From Micromonospora sp. C31 (GTDB lineage: Bacteria > Actinomycetota > Actinomycetes > Mycobacteriales > Micromonosporaceae), in NCBI RefSeq assembly GCF_018070575.1, contig NZ_JAGPXN010000029.1, positions 1 to 53,901 on the forward strand: a stretch of DNA of 53,901 nt, read 5' to 3'. The notes under the pieces are model-generated. The model did not search any database. It had not been told where the DNA came from and was given only the letters and a program-made list of their open reading frames with translations. This document shows, piece after piece, positions 31,455-38,921 of the stretch. A program made the position numbers and the translations under genes. Within the stretch, counting starts at the first letter, position 1. Each line of letters opens with the position of its first letter.

Positions 31455-32765
31455 TCAGGATGTGGCGGTGGCGTGCGGAACAACCGGCTGCAAGCGTGCC
31501 CGCAGGCCGTCGGGTGCCAGCCGGCCCCCCGGCTTCGGAACGGCGGAGGTGGCGTTCGACGACGTGATGGTGTAGCGCTGCGCCAGGCGTGAGGTGGCGA
31601 GCGAGAGCTGCCGCATGGCCAGTGCCGCGCCGAGGCAGACTCGGGGACCGGCGCCGAACGGGAGGTACGTCGTGCCCCGCGCCGGCCGCCCGGCCAACCA
31701 GCGGCCCGGGTCGAAGTCGTCCGGTCGCCGCCACCATCGTGGATCGCGGTGGATCAGGTAGGCGGGCAGCAGTACCTCGTCGCCGGGGCGCAGTGACCAC
31801 CTCGCCAGGGGCTGGGCGGTCCGCGCGGTGCGGGTCATCAGCCACGCCGGTGGATACAGCCGGAGCACCTCTCGCACCACGGCTTCGGCCAGCCGTAGCC
31901 GGGCCGGTGGTGGAGCGCAGCCGCCGGCGGTCCCGCCGGCCTCGTCACGCAGCTCGGCGGCGAGGCCGGGGCGCAGGGCGAGCTCCCGGACGATGGAGGC
32001 GAGCGCGGCGGCGGGCACGCCGTGGCCGCCCAGCAGGACGCCGCGCAGCGTCGACACCACGGTCCGGTCCGGCAGTCGGGGGTCGGCGTCCAGCAGCTGG
32101 TCGAGCAGGTCTGCCGGCGGGGTGCCGGCGCCCTCGGCCCGCCGTGCGCCGACGATACGGGTCAGTGTGTCGACGGTACGCCGGTGCACCCGGAAGAAGC
32201 GGCGGTCGCGGCGGCGCGGAATGAACGCGGGCAGGCGGTGCGACCCCGCCGCGAACCGCTCGACGGCGTCGGCGTTCTCGCGGAGCAGGCCCGGGATCTC
32301 GGAGGGGCCGGGGCCGAAGCAGTAGTCGGTGACCGCCTCGGCGGTGAATCGGTGCGTCATGGCCAGCACGTCGATCTCGTGACCGGCGGCGGGCCCGACG
32401 ATCGTGTCGAGGATCTGGACGATCCGCCCGTCGTGGGCCGCGGCGGCGGTGTGGTTGAGCCCCGGCCACACGGTGCGGCGGGCGGACATCCAGGCATGGG
32501 CCTGCGCCGCTGCCCCGTCAAGGTCCGGCCGGGCGTCGAAGGGGGGCAGTTCGGTCAGGAACCCGGAGCCGGTGCGGGTGAGGACCTCGTGGGCCAGGTC
32601 CGGGTCGACAACGCAGACGGTCTGCTCGTCGAAGGAGAAGACGTCACCGTACTCGCGGTGGCAGCGCCGGAGGAACCCGATCCGGTCAGCCTCGTACGCG
32701 GGGCTGTTGCCCCTCAGCCAGTGCCCGGGCGGACCTGGTGGCCGTCGGCTCTCCTCGTCCCGCAT
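31455..32765 (-). CDS. Cytochrome P450, probable RiPP cross-linking enzyme
   Basis: 436 aa. The heme-binding loop is LPFGAGPRVCLG (Cys377), the ExxR motif is EVLR (299-302) and the following signature is FDPGRW. The I-helix reads LGGHGVPAA (245-253): the acid-Thr pair used for ordinary oxygen activation (AGxE/D-T-T) is replaced by Gly-Val-Pro. That is unusual and fits P450s that couple radicals rather than hydroxylate. ATG 32765 has GAGAGG 7 nt upstream. The gene follows, on the same strand, a 30-codon gene for an aromatic-tailed peptide, with a hairpin between. No ferredoxin or reductase gene is nearby. Family assignment is secure; the RiPP role is inferred. Confidence 0.85.
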   Translation of the reverse strand: MRDEESRRPPGPPGHWLRGNSPAYEADRIGFLRRCHREYGDVFSFDEQTVCVVDPDLAHEVLTRTGSGFLTELPPFDARPDLDGAAAQAHAWMSARRTVWPGLNHTAAAAHDGRIVQILDTIVGPAAGHEIDVLAMTHRFTAEAVTDYCFGPGPSEIPGLLRENADAVERFAAGSHRLPAFIPRRRDRRFFRVHRRTVDTLTRIVGARRAEGAGTPPADLLDQLLDADPRLPDRTVVSTLRGVLLGGHGVPAAALASIVRELALRPGLAAELRDEAGGTAGGCAPPPARLRLAEAVVREVLRLYPPAWLMTRTARTAQPLARWSLRPGDEVLLPAYLIHRDPRWWRRPDDFDPGRWLAGRPARGTTYLPFGAGPRVCLGAALAMRQLSLATSRLAQRYTITSSNATSAVPKPGGRLAPDGLRARLQPVVPHATATS

Positions 32766-32795
32766 CGCCGCGCCTCTCGCGCCTGTCGCACCACA

Positions 32796-32832
32796 CGAGC
32801 ACAGGATCCTGGCAGCCAGGATCCTGTGCTCG
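32796..32832. terminator. 18-bp-arm inverted repeat between peptide and P450 genes
   Basis: Perfect arms (CGAGCACAGGATCCTGGC at 32796-32813 with 32815-32832) around a single A. As RNA, a few central bases would open to form the loop. It lies in the 114-bp gap between the peptide gene stop and the P450 start. Such hairpins often give partial termination so that precursor mRNA exceeds enzyme mRNA; as DNA it could also be an operator. Confidence 0.65.
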
Positions 32833-32879
32833 CCCGCCATCCACCTCCCGGTGGACGTCTTCTGGCCGGCGGGGCCGGC

Positions 32880-32972
32880 CTACTCGTAGTGGTAGGGCCA
32901 GTAGATGTAACGACCGCTGATCCGCTTCCTGCCCAGCAGGCGGACGGCCACCTTTCGCAGGGTCTGTGCCAT
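32880..32972 (-). CDS. Candidate RiPP precursor peptide (30 aa) for the P450
   Basis: ATG 32972 to TAG 32880. The leader is basic and amphipathic (MAQTLRKVAVRLLGRKRISG) and the C-terminus is RYIYWPYHYE, with six aromatic residues (five Tyr/Trp in nine plus His). GAGG lies 6 nt before the ATG. Known P450-modified RiPPs have short basic leaders, C-terminal aromatic cores (YIYY in cittilin, AWYIWY in tryptorubin) and an adjacent P450. Here the core would be YIYWPYHYE or a part, after GR. No protease or exporter is encoded nearby. The gene is easily missed because of its length. Open frame, start and context are seen; the product is inferred. Confidence 0.72.
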   Translation of the reverse strand: MAQTLRKVAVRLLGRKRISGRYIYWPYHYE

Positions 32973-33011
32973 GAAGCACCTCGCATCGATGAATGCGGAT
33001 GGGACCTCCTG

Positions 33012-33040
33012 ACATTCCCACAGGGGCGACGTGCGCGCAA
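33012..33040 (-). promoter_or_regulatory. Candidate promoter of the peptide-P450 operon
   Basis: On the minus strand, TTGCGC (33035-33040), 17-nt spacer, GAATGT (33012-33017). It would start transcripts about 35 nt before the peptide ATG. An additional AGGAGG (33005-33010) lies in the leader but no start codon follows it at a usable distance. Confidence 0.35.
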
Positions 33041-33145
33041 TGGGTTCGTGCCGTGTGGTGCCCCGGCGACCGCGAACCCGAGGTCCGACGTTCCGCTCGT
33101 CGCGCGGTGACCGTGCGGAGCGTCGGCGCCGATGCGGGGGCAGGG

Positions 33146-33655
33146 CTAGGGGAGTCTGGTGCACTCCTGCCAACGGTGCCACCACTGTTCCTCCGTGGGC
33201 TCGTCGGCCGCGATCACCAATGAGTTGATCATCTCGGCGGTCGTCTGCGGGCCGCTGGCCACCGCCTGCACGAGGCGTCGGATCTCGTCGCTCCGGTGCC
33301 GCATGACGTCGCCCACCAGGGTCTTGCCGGCCTCCGTGAGCGTCAGCAGGGCCACCCGTCGGTCCGTCGGCCGGTGGTGCCGGGCCACCAGGTCGCGGCG
33401 CACCAGGCGGTCGCAGGTCCTCGTCGCCGTGGACGGGTGCACGTGCAGCGCAGCCGCCAGGTCCACGGTGCGCAGCGGGCCTCGGGAGGCGAGGATGACC
33501 AGGGTCCGGTACTGCGACAGGGTGACCTCGACGTCCAGGGTCGCCAGCGTCCGGGCGGTGATTCCCACCATGGTGCGGCTGAGGGCCGAGAGTCCGTCGA
33601 CCAGATCCTCGCCGCCGAGTGTCGACCGCGTATCGCTTCCCGCGTAAAGTCCCAC
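33146..33655 (-). CDS. MarR-family transcriptional regulator
   Basis: 169 aa. The winged helix is clear: LDVEVTLSQYRTLVILASRG, TVDLAAALHVHPSTATRTCD, RLVRRDLVARHHRPTDRRVA (wing) and LTLTEAGKTLVGDVM. GTG 33655 is chosen because the frame upstream (to 33784) covers the divergent gene's promoter. It lies 49 bp from a divergent K+ channel gene and 173 bp upstream of the peptide-P450 genes on the same strand, so it could regulate either or both. Confidence 0.85.
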   Translation of the reverse strand: MGLYAGSDTRSTLGGEDLVDGLSALSRTMVGITARTLATLDVEVTLSQYRTLVILASRGPLRTVDLAAALHVHPSTATRTCDRLVRRDLVARHHRPTDRRVALLTLTEAGKTLVGDVMRHRSDEIRRLVQAVASGPQTTAEMINSLVIAADEPTEEQWWHRWQECTRLP

Positions 33656-33665
33656 CCGGCAATGA

Positions 33666-33683
33666 TTGCATGGATACACGCAA
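33666..33683. promoter_or_regulatory. Inverted repeat between marR and the channel gene
   Basis: TTGC-N10-GCAA (33666-33683), including TTGCATG, lies in the 49-bp divergent space. A MarR dimer site is plausible. TTGCATG recurs at 40991 upstream of the metallophosphoesterase gene. Confidence 0.4.
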
Positions 33684-33704
33684 ACTTTCGGGACGGAACC
33701 GCTC

Positions 33705-34496
33705 ATGCAGGCGAAAAACCACACGCGTCCCGCCGACCGGGCGGCGCGCTGGGAACGCCGCACAGGGCTCCCACTGACGATCATCGCGGTCGCCTTCCTC
33801 GTCGTCTACGCGGCGCCCATCCTCCGGCCCGACATGGGCGCGACCTGGCAGCGGACGTGCGAGGTCGCCACCATCGTCATCTGGTTGGTGTTCTGGGCCG
33901 ATCTCGCGGTGCGCCTGGCGCTGACCGACCACCGGCGACGGTTCCTGCGGGACCACCTGTTCGACCTGGCCGTGCTGGCGCTGCCCGTCCTGCGGCCGCT
34001 GCGCGCACTACGGCTGGTCACCGTCGTGCTGACGCTCAGCCGGAGGACGGAGACGTGGGCCCGTGGCCGGCTCGCGATCTATGTCGGCGTGACCACCATG
34101 CTGCTCGTGCTGGTGTCCGCGCTGGCCGTGCTCGACGCCGAGCAGTCCGCCACGGACGCCAACATCGTCTCGTTCGACGACGCCCTCTGGTGGGCGGCGG
34201 TGACCATCACCACCGTCGGCTACGGGGACCACTATCCGGTCACCGACGCCGGACGGTTCGTCGCTCTGGGCCTCATGGTCGGGGGGATCGGCCTGATCGG
34301 TTTCGTCACGGGCTCGCTGGCCACCTGGATCGTGGAGCGGGTCTCCGACAAGGGGCAGCCGGCGGCGGCCACGAGCGAGGACATCGCCGTCCTCCGCGCC
34401 GAGATCGCGGCCCTGCGTCAGCAGCTCGACCCGTCGGCGCCGCGGACCGGCGACGAACGGCAGGGGCGGGACGACGTACCCCGACCCGCCCGCTGA
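33705..34496 (+). CDS. Voltage-gated-type potassium channel
   Basis: 263 aa. Six helices: an S4-like charged segment (LRPLRALRLVTVVLTLSRR), pore helix and selectivity filter TITTVGYGDHYPVTDAGRF, and S6 (LMVGGIGLIGFVTGSLATWI). TVGYGD is the K+ filter. The C-terminus has a short coiled coil (SEDIAVLRAEIAALRQQL), likely for tetramer assembly. ATG 33705 follows GGACGGA; TTG 33666 in frame would run through the operator and is less likely. Confidence 0.88.
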   Translation: MQAKNHTRPADRAARWERRTGLPLTIIAVAFLVVYAAPILRPDMGATWQRTCEVATIVIWLVFWADLAVRLALTDHRRRFLRDHLFDLAVLALPVLRPLRALRLVTVVLTLSRRTETWARGRLAIYVGVTTMLLVLVSALAVLDAEQSATDANIVSFDDALWWAAVTITTVGYGDHYPVTDAGRFVALGLMVGGIGLIGFVTGSLATWIVERVSDKGQPAAATSEDIAVLRAEIAALRQQLDPSAPRTGDERQGRDDVPRPAR

Positions 34497-34554
34497 CCAC
34501 GGTCGCTCCGCACCCGCCGACGGACGCGGGCCCGGCGTCGCCCGGGCCAGGCTG

Positions 34555-35760
34555 TCAGTGACTACCGGCGGAAGTCGACGGTAGCCGACGCACGATCGCC
34601 GTCCGGTGCGCGGGGAGCGCGACGGTGGCCAGGTCGCGCAGGACGGCGTCCAGCAGCCGTGCGACGCGCGGCTGCTCACCGGCGACGAGGCGGACGTCGT
34701 CGACGACCATGGCCAGGAGGATGTCGTACGGGACCCCGTTCATCCGGACGCGCACCGTACCGTCGTCGTCCCGGACGACGTGGACGGGGTCGGGGCGGTT
34801 GGCGAGTCGGCGCAGGAGGTCGTGCGCCTCCTGCACCGCCCGCACGGCCGTGGTCACGTCGTTGACGGCCGGGGACAGCGCGCGCTCGGCGATGTCGGCC
34901 AACTGTCGGAAACCGAAACCGACGTCCTGGCCCGGGGTGCGCTCCATGTCGATGGTGACGCCCTGGTTGACCTCGTCGCTCGGCACCGGGCGAGTCGTCG
35001 CGCCGGCTGTCCGGTGGACGCGCACCAGGGGTGCCCCCTCGACGACGAAGTCACCCGGGGCGGGGACGACGGTGATGGCGCAGTCGTGCCCGCGTGCCAG
35101 GCGGGCGAGCAGGGGGATGTCGACGTGGGTGATCATGCCGGGGTCCGGGGCCGGCACGGTCTGCGTGACCTCGCCGGGCACCACCGCCGACCGCCCGTCC
35201 GGCGCCGGAAGGCGGGCGATCGACCGCCGCGTCTGCGCGCCGATCGAGGCGATGATGTGCGAGACCCTCATCACCGTGGTGATGTGGTGCAGGTAGTAGA
35301 TGAAGACGCCACTGCTGGCCAGGACGAGCAACATGGACATCGCGAGCGACAGTTCCGGGAACCGCTCTCCGTCCCGGGCCGGCAGCGCGGCGAGCACCAC
35401 CATGGCGAACAGGAAGGTGGCGACGAACGTACCGAGCGTCGCCTGGATGATCCGATCCTGGAGGAACGTCCGCAGGACCCGCGGGGTGTATTGACTACTG
35501 GCCAGTTGCAGCGCCACGACCGTGATGGAGAAGACCAGCGCGGTGAAGGAGATCATCGCCGTGATGATCGACGACAGCAGTGACCGGGCGCCTGCGGGAT
35601 TGCTGGGCAGGATCCCCTCGATGGGAAGGTCCAGTTGCAGCTCCAGCATCGACAGGCCGACGGCCGCCACCACCGCGCCCACCGCGAACATCCCCGGCAC
35701 GAGCCAGAAGCTCTCCCGCACCTCGGCGAGCCGCGCGGACAGGGTACGGGGTCGGCTCAC
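34555..35760 (-). CDS. DUF2254 family membrane protein
   Basis: 401 aa. Four N-terminal helices (FWLVPGMFAVGAVVAAVGLS, IITAMISFTALVFSITVVAL, GTFVATFLFAMVVLAAL, MLLVLASSGVFIYYLHHITT) with the family sequence LQLASSQYTPRVLRTFLQD, then a soluble C-terminal domain with GFGFRQLADIAERALSPAVNDVTTA. Molecular function is unknown. GTG 35760 (VSRPRT) has GAGGAA 9 nt upstream; GTG 35787 is an alternative. The 200 bp to the next, divergent gene contain a spaced inverted repeat (GGTACGCCT 35858, AGGCGTACC 35910) and no gene. Confidence 0.82.
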   Translation of the reverse strand: MSRPRTLSARLAEVRESFWLVPGMFAVGAVVAAVGLSMLELQLDLPIEGILPSNPAGARSLLSSIITAMISFTALVFSITVVALQLASSQYTPRVLRTFLQDRIIQATLGTFVATFLFAMVVLAALPARDGERFPELSLAMSMLLVLASSGVFIYYLHHITTVMRVSHIIASIGAQTRRSIARLPAPDGRSAVVPGEVTQTVPAPDPGMITHVDIPLLARLARGHDCAITVVPAPGDFVVEGAPLVRVHRTAGATTRPVPSDEVNQGVTIDMERTPGQDVGFGFRQLADIAERALSPAVNDVTTAVRAVQEAHDLLRRLANRPDPVHVVRDDDGTVRVRMNGVPYDILLAMVVDDVRLVAGEQPRVARLLDAVLRDLATVALPAHRTAIVRRLPSTSAGSH

Positions 35761-35960
35761 GACGACCGGTTCCTCAACGTCACCCACTCATCGTGGCGTA
35801 CGTCGGTCTGCGGCGCGCTCCATCGCCTCGACGCGGCCACCGGACGCGAATTTCGACGGTACGCCTGGCCGGCCTCAGCGGTGGCCGGCACGCGAACCGT
35901 CCCCGCGTGAGGCGTACCCGCGTCTGTGTGAACCGGGGACGCCGGGGGTAGCGCGGTGGG

Positions 35961-37205
35961 ATGGATCTGCTTCACCTCGGTTACGCCCTGGTCGGCGTCC
36001 TGGGGGTGCTGCTGGCCTTCTGGTCCAGCGCCATCCGTCGGGCACCGGTCAGCGAACCTCTGCTCGCGCTGCTGTTGGGCGTACTGGTCGGTCCGTTCCT
36101 CGGGCTGATCGACCTGCCCCAGCGCCAGGCATCCGTACTGACGCTGGAGGCGAGCCGGATCCTGCTGGCCGTCTCGCTGATGGCCGTCGCGCTGCGTTTC
36201 CCGCTGCCGGACTACCGGTCGGTGATCCGTCCGGTCGGTGTGCTCCTCGCCGTCGCGATGGCGGGTATGGCCGTGGTCAGCGCCGGCCTGGCCTGGCTCG
36301 TGCTCGGCCTTCCGGTGGCCCTGGCCGCGCTGCTGGGCGCCTGTCTGACGCCGACGGATCCGGTTCTGGCCTCCAGTATCGTCTCGGGGGGCCCCGCGGA
36401 ACGGCAGCTGCCCGCTCGGCTACGTCAGGTGATCAGCGGCGAGTCGGGCGCCAACGACGGGCTCGCCTTCGTGTTCGTCGTGCTTGCGCTGGCCGCCGTG
36501 ACATCCGGGTCCCTCGCCGGGCACCTCGCCGAGGCGGCGTGGGGGGTGGTGGGGGCCGTGGTGGTCGGTCTGGCGGTCGGCTACGCGGCAGGCCGGGCCG
36601 TCATGACGGCCGAGGCGCGGGAGGACGTGGACGAGGGTTCCCTGCTGATCTTCACGCTCGTGCTCGGCGTCGCGGCGCTGGGAGTTGCCCGACTGGCGCG
36701 CACGGACGGCATCCTCGCGGTGTTCGTCGCCGGCCTGGCCTACAACGCGGTCATCGGGGACCGGTCGCGGGCGTCGGAGCAGCAGCTCGACGACGCGTTG
36801 ACCCGCTACCTGGTGTTGCCGTTGTTCTTCCTGCTCGGCATCGAGGTGCCGTGGCGTGACTGGGTTGCTCTGGGCTGGCCTCTGGTGGCCTTCGTGGCCG
36901 CGGTGCTGGTGTTGCGCCGTCTGCCGGTGGTGCTCGCGCTGAAGCCCGTACTGGGGATGTCCTGGCGGAGCGTGGTGTTCCTGGGCTGGTTCGGGCCGAT
37001 CGGCGTGTCGGCGCTGTTCTATCTCACCCACAGTCAGGAGGAGGGAGCCCGGGACCCCCGGCTGTGGGCCGTCGGCAGCCTGGTCGTGGTCGCGAGCACC
37101 GTGCTGCACGGGATCACCGCGATGCCCGGCCGTCGCTGGTACGCCCGACGGTCGCCGACCGGTCACCGACGGCTGTCCGGGGCGGCGCCGGCGGCCGATG
37201 CCTGA
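35961..37205 (+). CDS. Na+/H+ (or K+/H+) antiporter, CPA1 family
   Basis: 414 aa, about twelve helices. Family hallmarks: TPTDPVLASSIVSGG in the unwound TM4 and SGESGANDGLAFVFV with the ion-binding Asp in TM5, plus LARTDGILAVFVAGLAYN. The C-terminus is short, without a cytoplasmic regulatory domain. It exchanges Na+ or K+ for H+. ATG 35961 has a weak GGTGGG. The 3' end overlaps the convergent mechanosensitive channel gene by 43 bp. Confidence 0.88.
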   Translation: MDLLHLGYALVGVLGVLLAFWSSAIRRAPVSEPLLALLLGVLVGPFLGLIDLPQRQASVLTLEASRILLAVSLMAVALRFPLPDYRSVIRPVGVLLAVAMAGMAVVSAGLAWLVLGLPVALAALLGACLTPTDPVLASSIVSGGPAERQLPARLRQVISGESGANDGLAFVFVVLALAAVTSGSLAGHLAEAAWGVVGAVVVGLAVGYAAGRAVMTAEAREDVDEGSLLIFTLVLGVAALGVARLARTDGILAVFVAGLAYNAVIGDRSRASEQQLDDALTRYLVLPLFFLLGIEVPWRDWVALGWPLVAFVAAVLVLRRLPVVLALKPVLGMSWRSVVFLGWFGPIGVSALFYLTHSQEEGARDPRLWAVGSLVVVASTVLHGITAMPGRRWYARRSPTGHRRLSGAAPAADA

Positions 37206-38089
37206 GGCGGATAGATGGTGATGTCCTGCGTCTCCGACGCCACCCGGATGCCGTGCTCGGCGAAGCGGTCCAGCACCCGCCGGGTGACCTGGTCCTTGAC
37301 CTGTCGGGCGGCACGCACCGGCACCACGAACCGCGCCGACAGCTCGACCCAGTTGGGGGTGGCGCGAACGAACACGCGGGCGTCCACCTCCGCCTCGGCG
37401 ACCGGGTAGCGGTGGCGCATCTGCTCGATTGCGCTGCGTGCCTCGGCTGTCGAGGAGATGTTCCGCGCTTCCTCGCACAGGATGCTCTCCGCGAGGTGCC
37501 AGTCCGCCTGGTAGGGGATGGGGAAGGTCAGCTCGTCCCACAGGTGGTCCAGCACGGTGCTGCTGTTGTAGACCGGTGTGCAGAACACGAAGCGGTTCGA
37601 CAGGGACACCACCCGGCCGGTGTACTGGCGGCCGCGGATCCAGGATCCCGGATCGGTGGAGGAGCCGCTCTCCAGGATGCGGGTGCGCAGCGGGGTGATG
37701 TCGAGGACGTCGCCGCGTACGTCGCACATCTGGATCCGGTCACCGACGCGGAACTGCCGCCCCGTGAGGATGCTGATCCACCCGGCGAACGCGCCGATGA
37801 CCTCCTGCAGGGCCAGCGCGAGACCGACGCCGACTAGTCCGACGACCAAGCCGATCCGGCCGGCGAACGGTCGCCACAGCAGCGCCAGCGCGAACAGCAA
37901 CGCCACGACGGTCAGGTAGTGCACCGCCTTGCGCAGGTAGTAACGGTTGGTGGTGTCGTGCACCCGGAGGGTGGCGAGGCGGCCGGCCAGCGGGGCGAGC
38001 GCGAGGGCCAGCAGGATCAGGACGGCGCTGGTCACGAGGCGGCCACCCACGCTGCTCGTGTCCCAGAAAGCCTCCATGAACCGGTCCAT
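37163..38089 (-). CDS. Mechanosensitive ion channel, MscS family
   Basis: 308 aa. Helices near residues 15-35, 55-75 and the pore-lining TM3 (VGLVGVGLALALQEVIGAFA), then the MscS beta domain (GRQFRVGDRIQMCDVRGDVLD, GRVVSLSNRFVFCTPVYN). It probably releases solutes on hypo-osmotic shock. ATG 38089 is chosen; the frame open to 38152 is poorly protein-like. A Cys pair (MCDV, VFCTP) is unusual. It shares a region with other ion-transport genes but is convergent with the antiporter, so not in one operon. Confidence 0.87.
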   Translation of the reverse strand: MDRFMEAFWDTSSVGGRLVTSAVLILLALALAPLAGRLATLRVHDTTNRYYLRKAVHYLTVVALLFALALLWRPFAGRIGLVVGLVGVGLALALQEVIGAFAGWISILTGRQFRVGDRIQMCDVRGDVLDITPLRTRILESGSSTDPGSWIRGRQYTGRVVSLSNRFVFCTPVYNSSTVLDHLWDELTFPIPYQADWHLAESILCEEARNISSTAEARSAIEQMRHRYPVAEAEVDARVFVRATPNWVELSARFVVPVRAARQVKDQVTRRVLDRFAEHGIRVASETQDITIYPPQASAAGAAPDSRR

Positions 38090-38227
38090 GCTGTTTGCCC
38101 ATCGTCCTCGGTGGCGACCGGCGATGCGTGGCCGTCGCGTCGCCTCCACCATAGGCAGCCCTCGGCGGCGACATCTCGGAATACGCCTGGGCCGCCCAGC
38201 CGGTGATCCGCCGAGCGGCGAGGTGAC

Positions 38228-38662
38228 TCACTGCCAGACCTTCACCTCCTGTGCGGCGAGCGCCCGCCCGCCTTCGAAGGCCCGGTACGGTCCCGGGGAC
38301 CCGAGACGGTAACGGTCGCTGAGGTCGCGGTGGGAGAACCGGATCACGGTGCCCCGCACGGTCACGAGCTGCGGCGGAGCCGGCGCCGACAGACCCGTCG
38401 TCAGCACGAGCAGGGTTCCGCCGGTCAGGTCCGCGTCGCGTACGACGAACGCGCTGTCGGTGATGACCCGGTCGACGGCGGCGGTGACCGTCAGCCGGTC
38501 GCCCACCTCCGCCCGGGCGACGGTGCCCGGTCGGGTGGTGGGCACCACCGGCTCGGGGCTGGGCGGCGGCGCCGCGGGCGGGCTCGTGCAACCCGCGACG
38601 AGCAGGACCACCACCGGGAGCGCCGCCAGCGCCGGACGCACCCGGCTGTGCCATCCGCCCAT
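38228..38662 (-). CDS. Putative lipoprotein, unknown function
   Basis: 144 aa. Signal WHSRVRPALAALPVVVLLVAGC with lipobox VAGC (Cys ~24), Pro-rich linker (PPAAPPPSPEPVVPTTRPG), then a ~90-residue beta-barrel-like domain (GDRLTVTAAVDRVITDSAFV, GTLLVLTTGL, LVTVRGTVIRFSHRDLSDRY), reminiscent of OB-fold lipoproteins. ATG 38662 has GGAG 8 nt upstream; an ATG at 38710 is possible. Divergent from the kinase gene. Confidence 0.7.
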   Translation of the reverse strand: MGGWHSRVRPALAALPVVVLLVAGCTSPPAAPPPSPEPVVPTTRPGTVARAEVGDRLTVTAAVDRVITDSAFVVRDADLTGGTLLVLTTGLSAPAPPQLVTVRGTVIRFSHRDLSDRYRLGSPGPYRAFEGGRALAAQEVKVWQ

Positions 38663-38921
38663 CGCGGTCGCTCCGCTTCGTCGTGCCGAATGCTCTCCGT
38701 CATGCCGCATGTACAGGAACTTCCCCCGCGTGTGGCGGCACAATCGCGAAACCATGACGGTTGCGTGACGATCCCCGCCGTTGACGGCAGGGTCGCTGAG
38801 CAGGGGTTTTGGATCACGGGTGCCGGGTACCGCCCAGCGTCGACGGGAACATCGGCGCGACCGGGGCGCAACGCCACCCAGATCCGCGTCGAAGCCGTAC
38901 GACGACCGGGGAGACGAAGAC

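Noticed and set aside
33005..33010. AGGAGG (minus strand) as the ribosome site for a longer peptide precursor
   Set aside because: No ATG, GTG or TTG in the precursor frame lies 5-12 nt downstream; GAGG next to ATG 32972 is the better site. The motif may only shape the leader.
38160..38226. Plus-strand tail AALGGDISEYAWAAQPVIRR ending in TGA as another gene stub
   Set aside because: It is protein-like but lies within 75 bp between two minus-strand genes, matches no family I know and has no start or terminator support.
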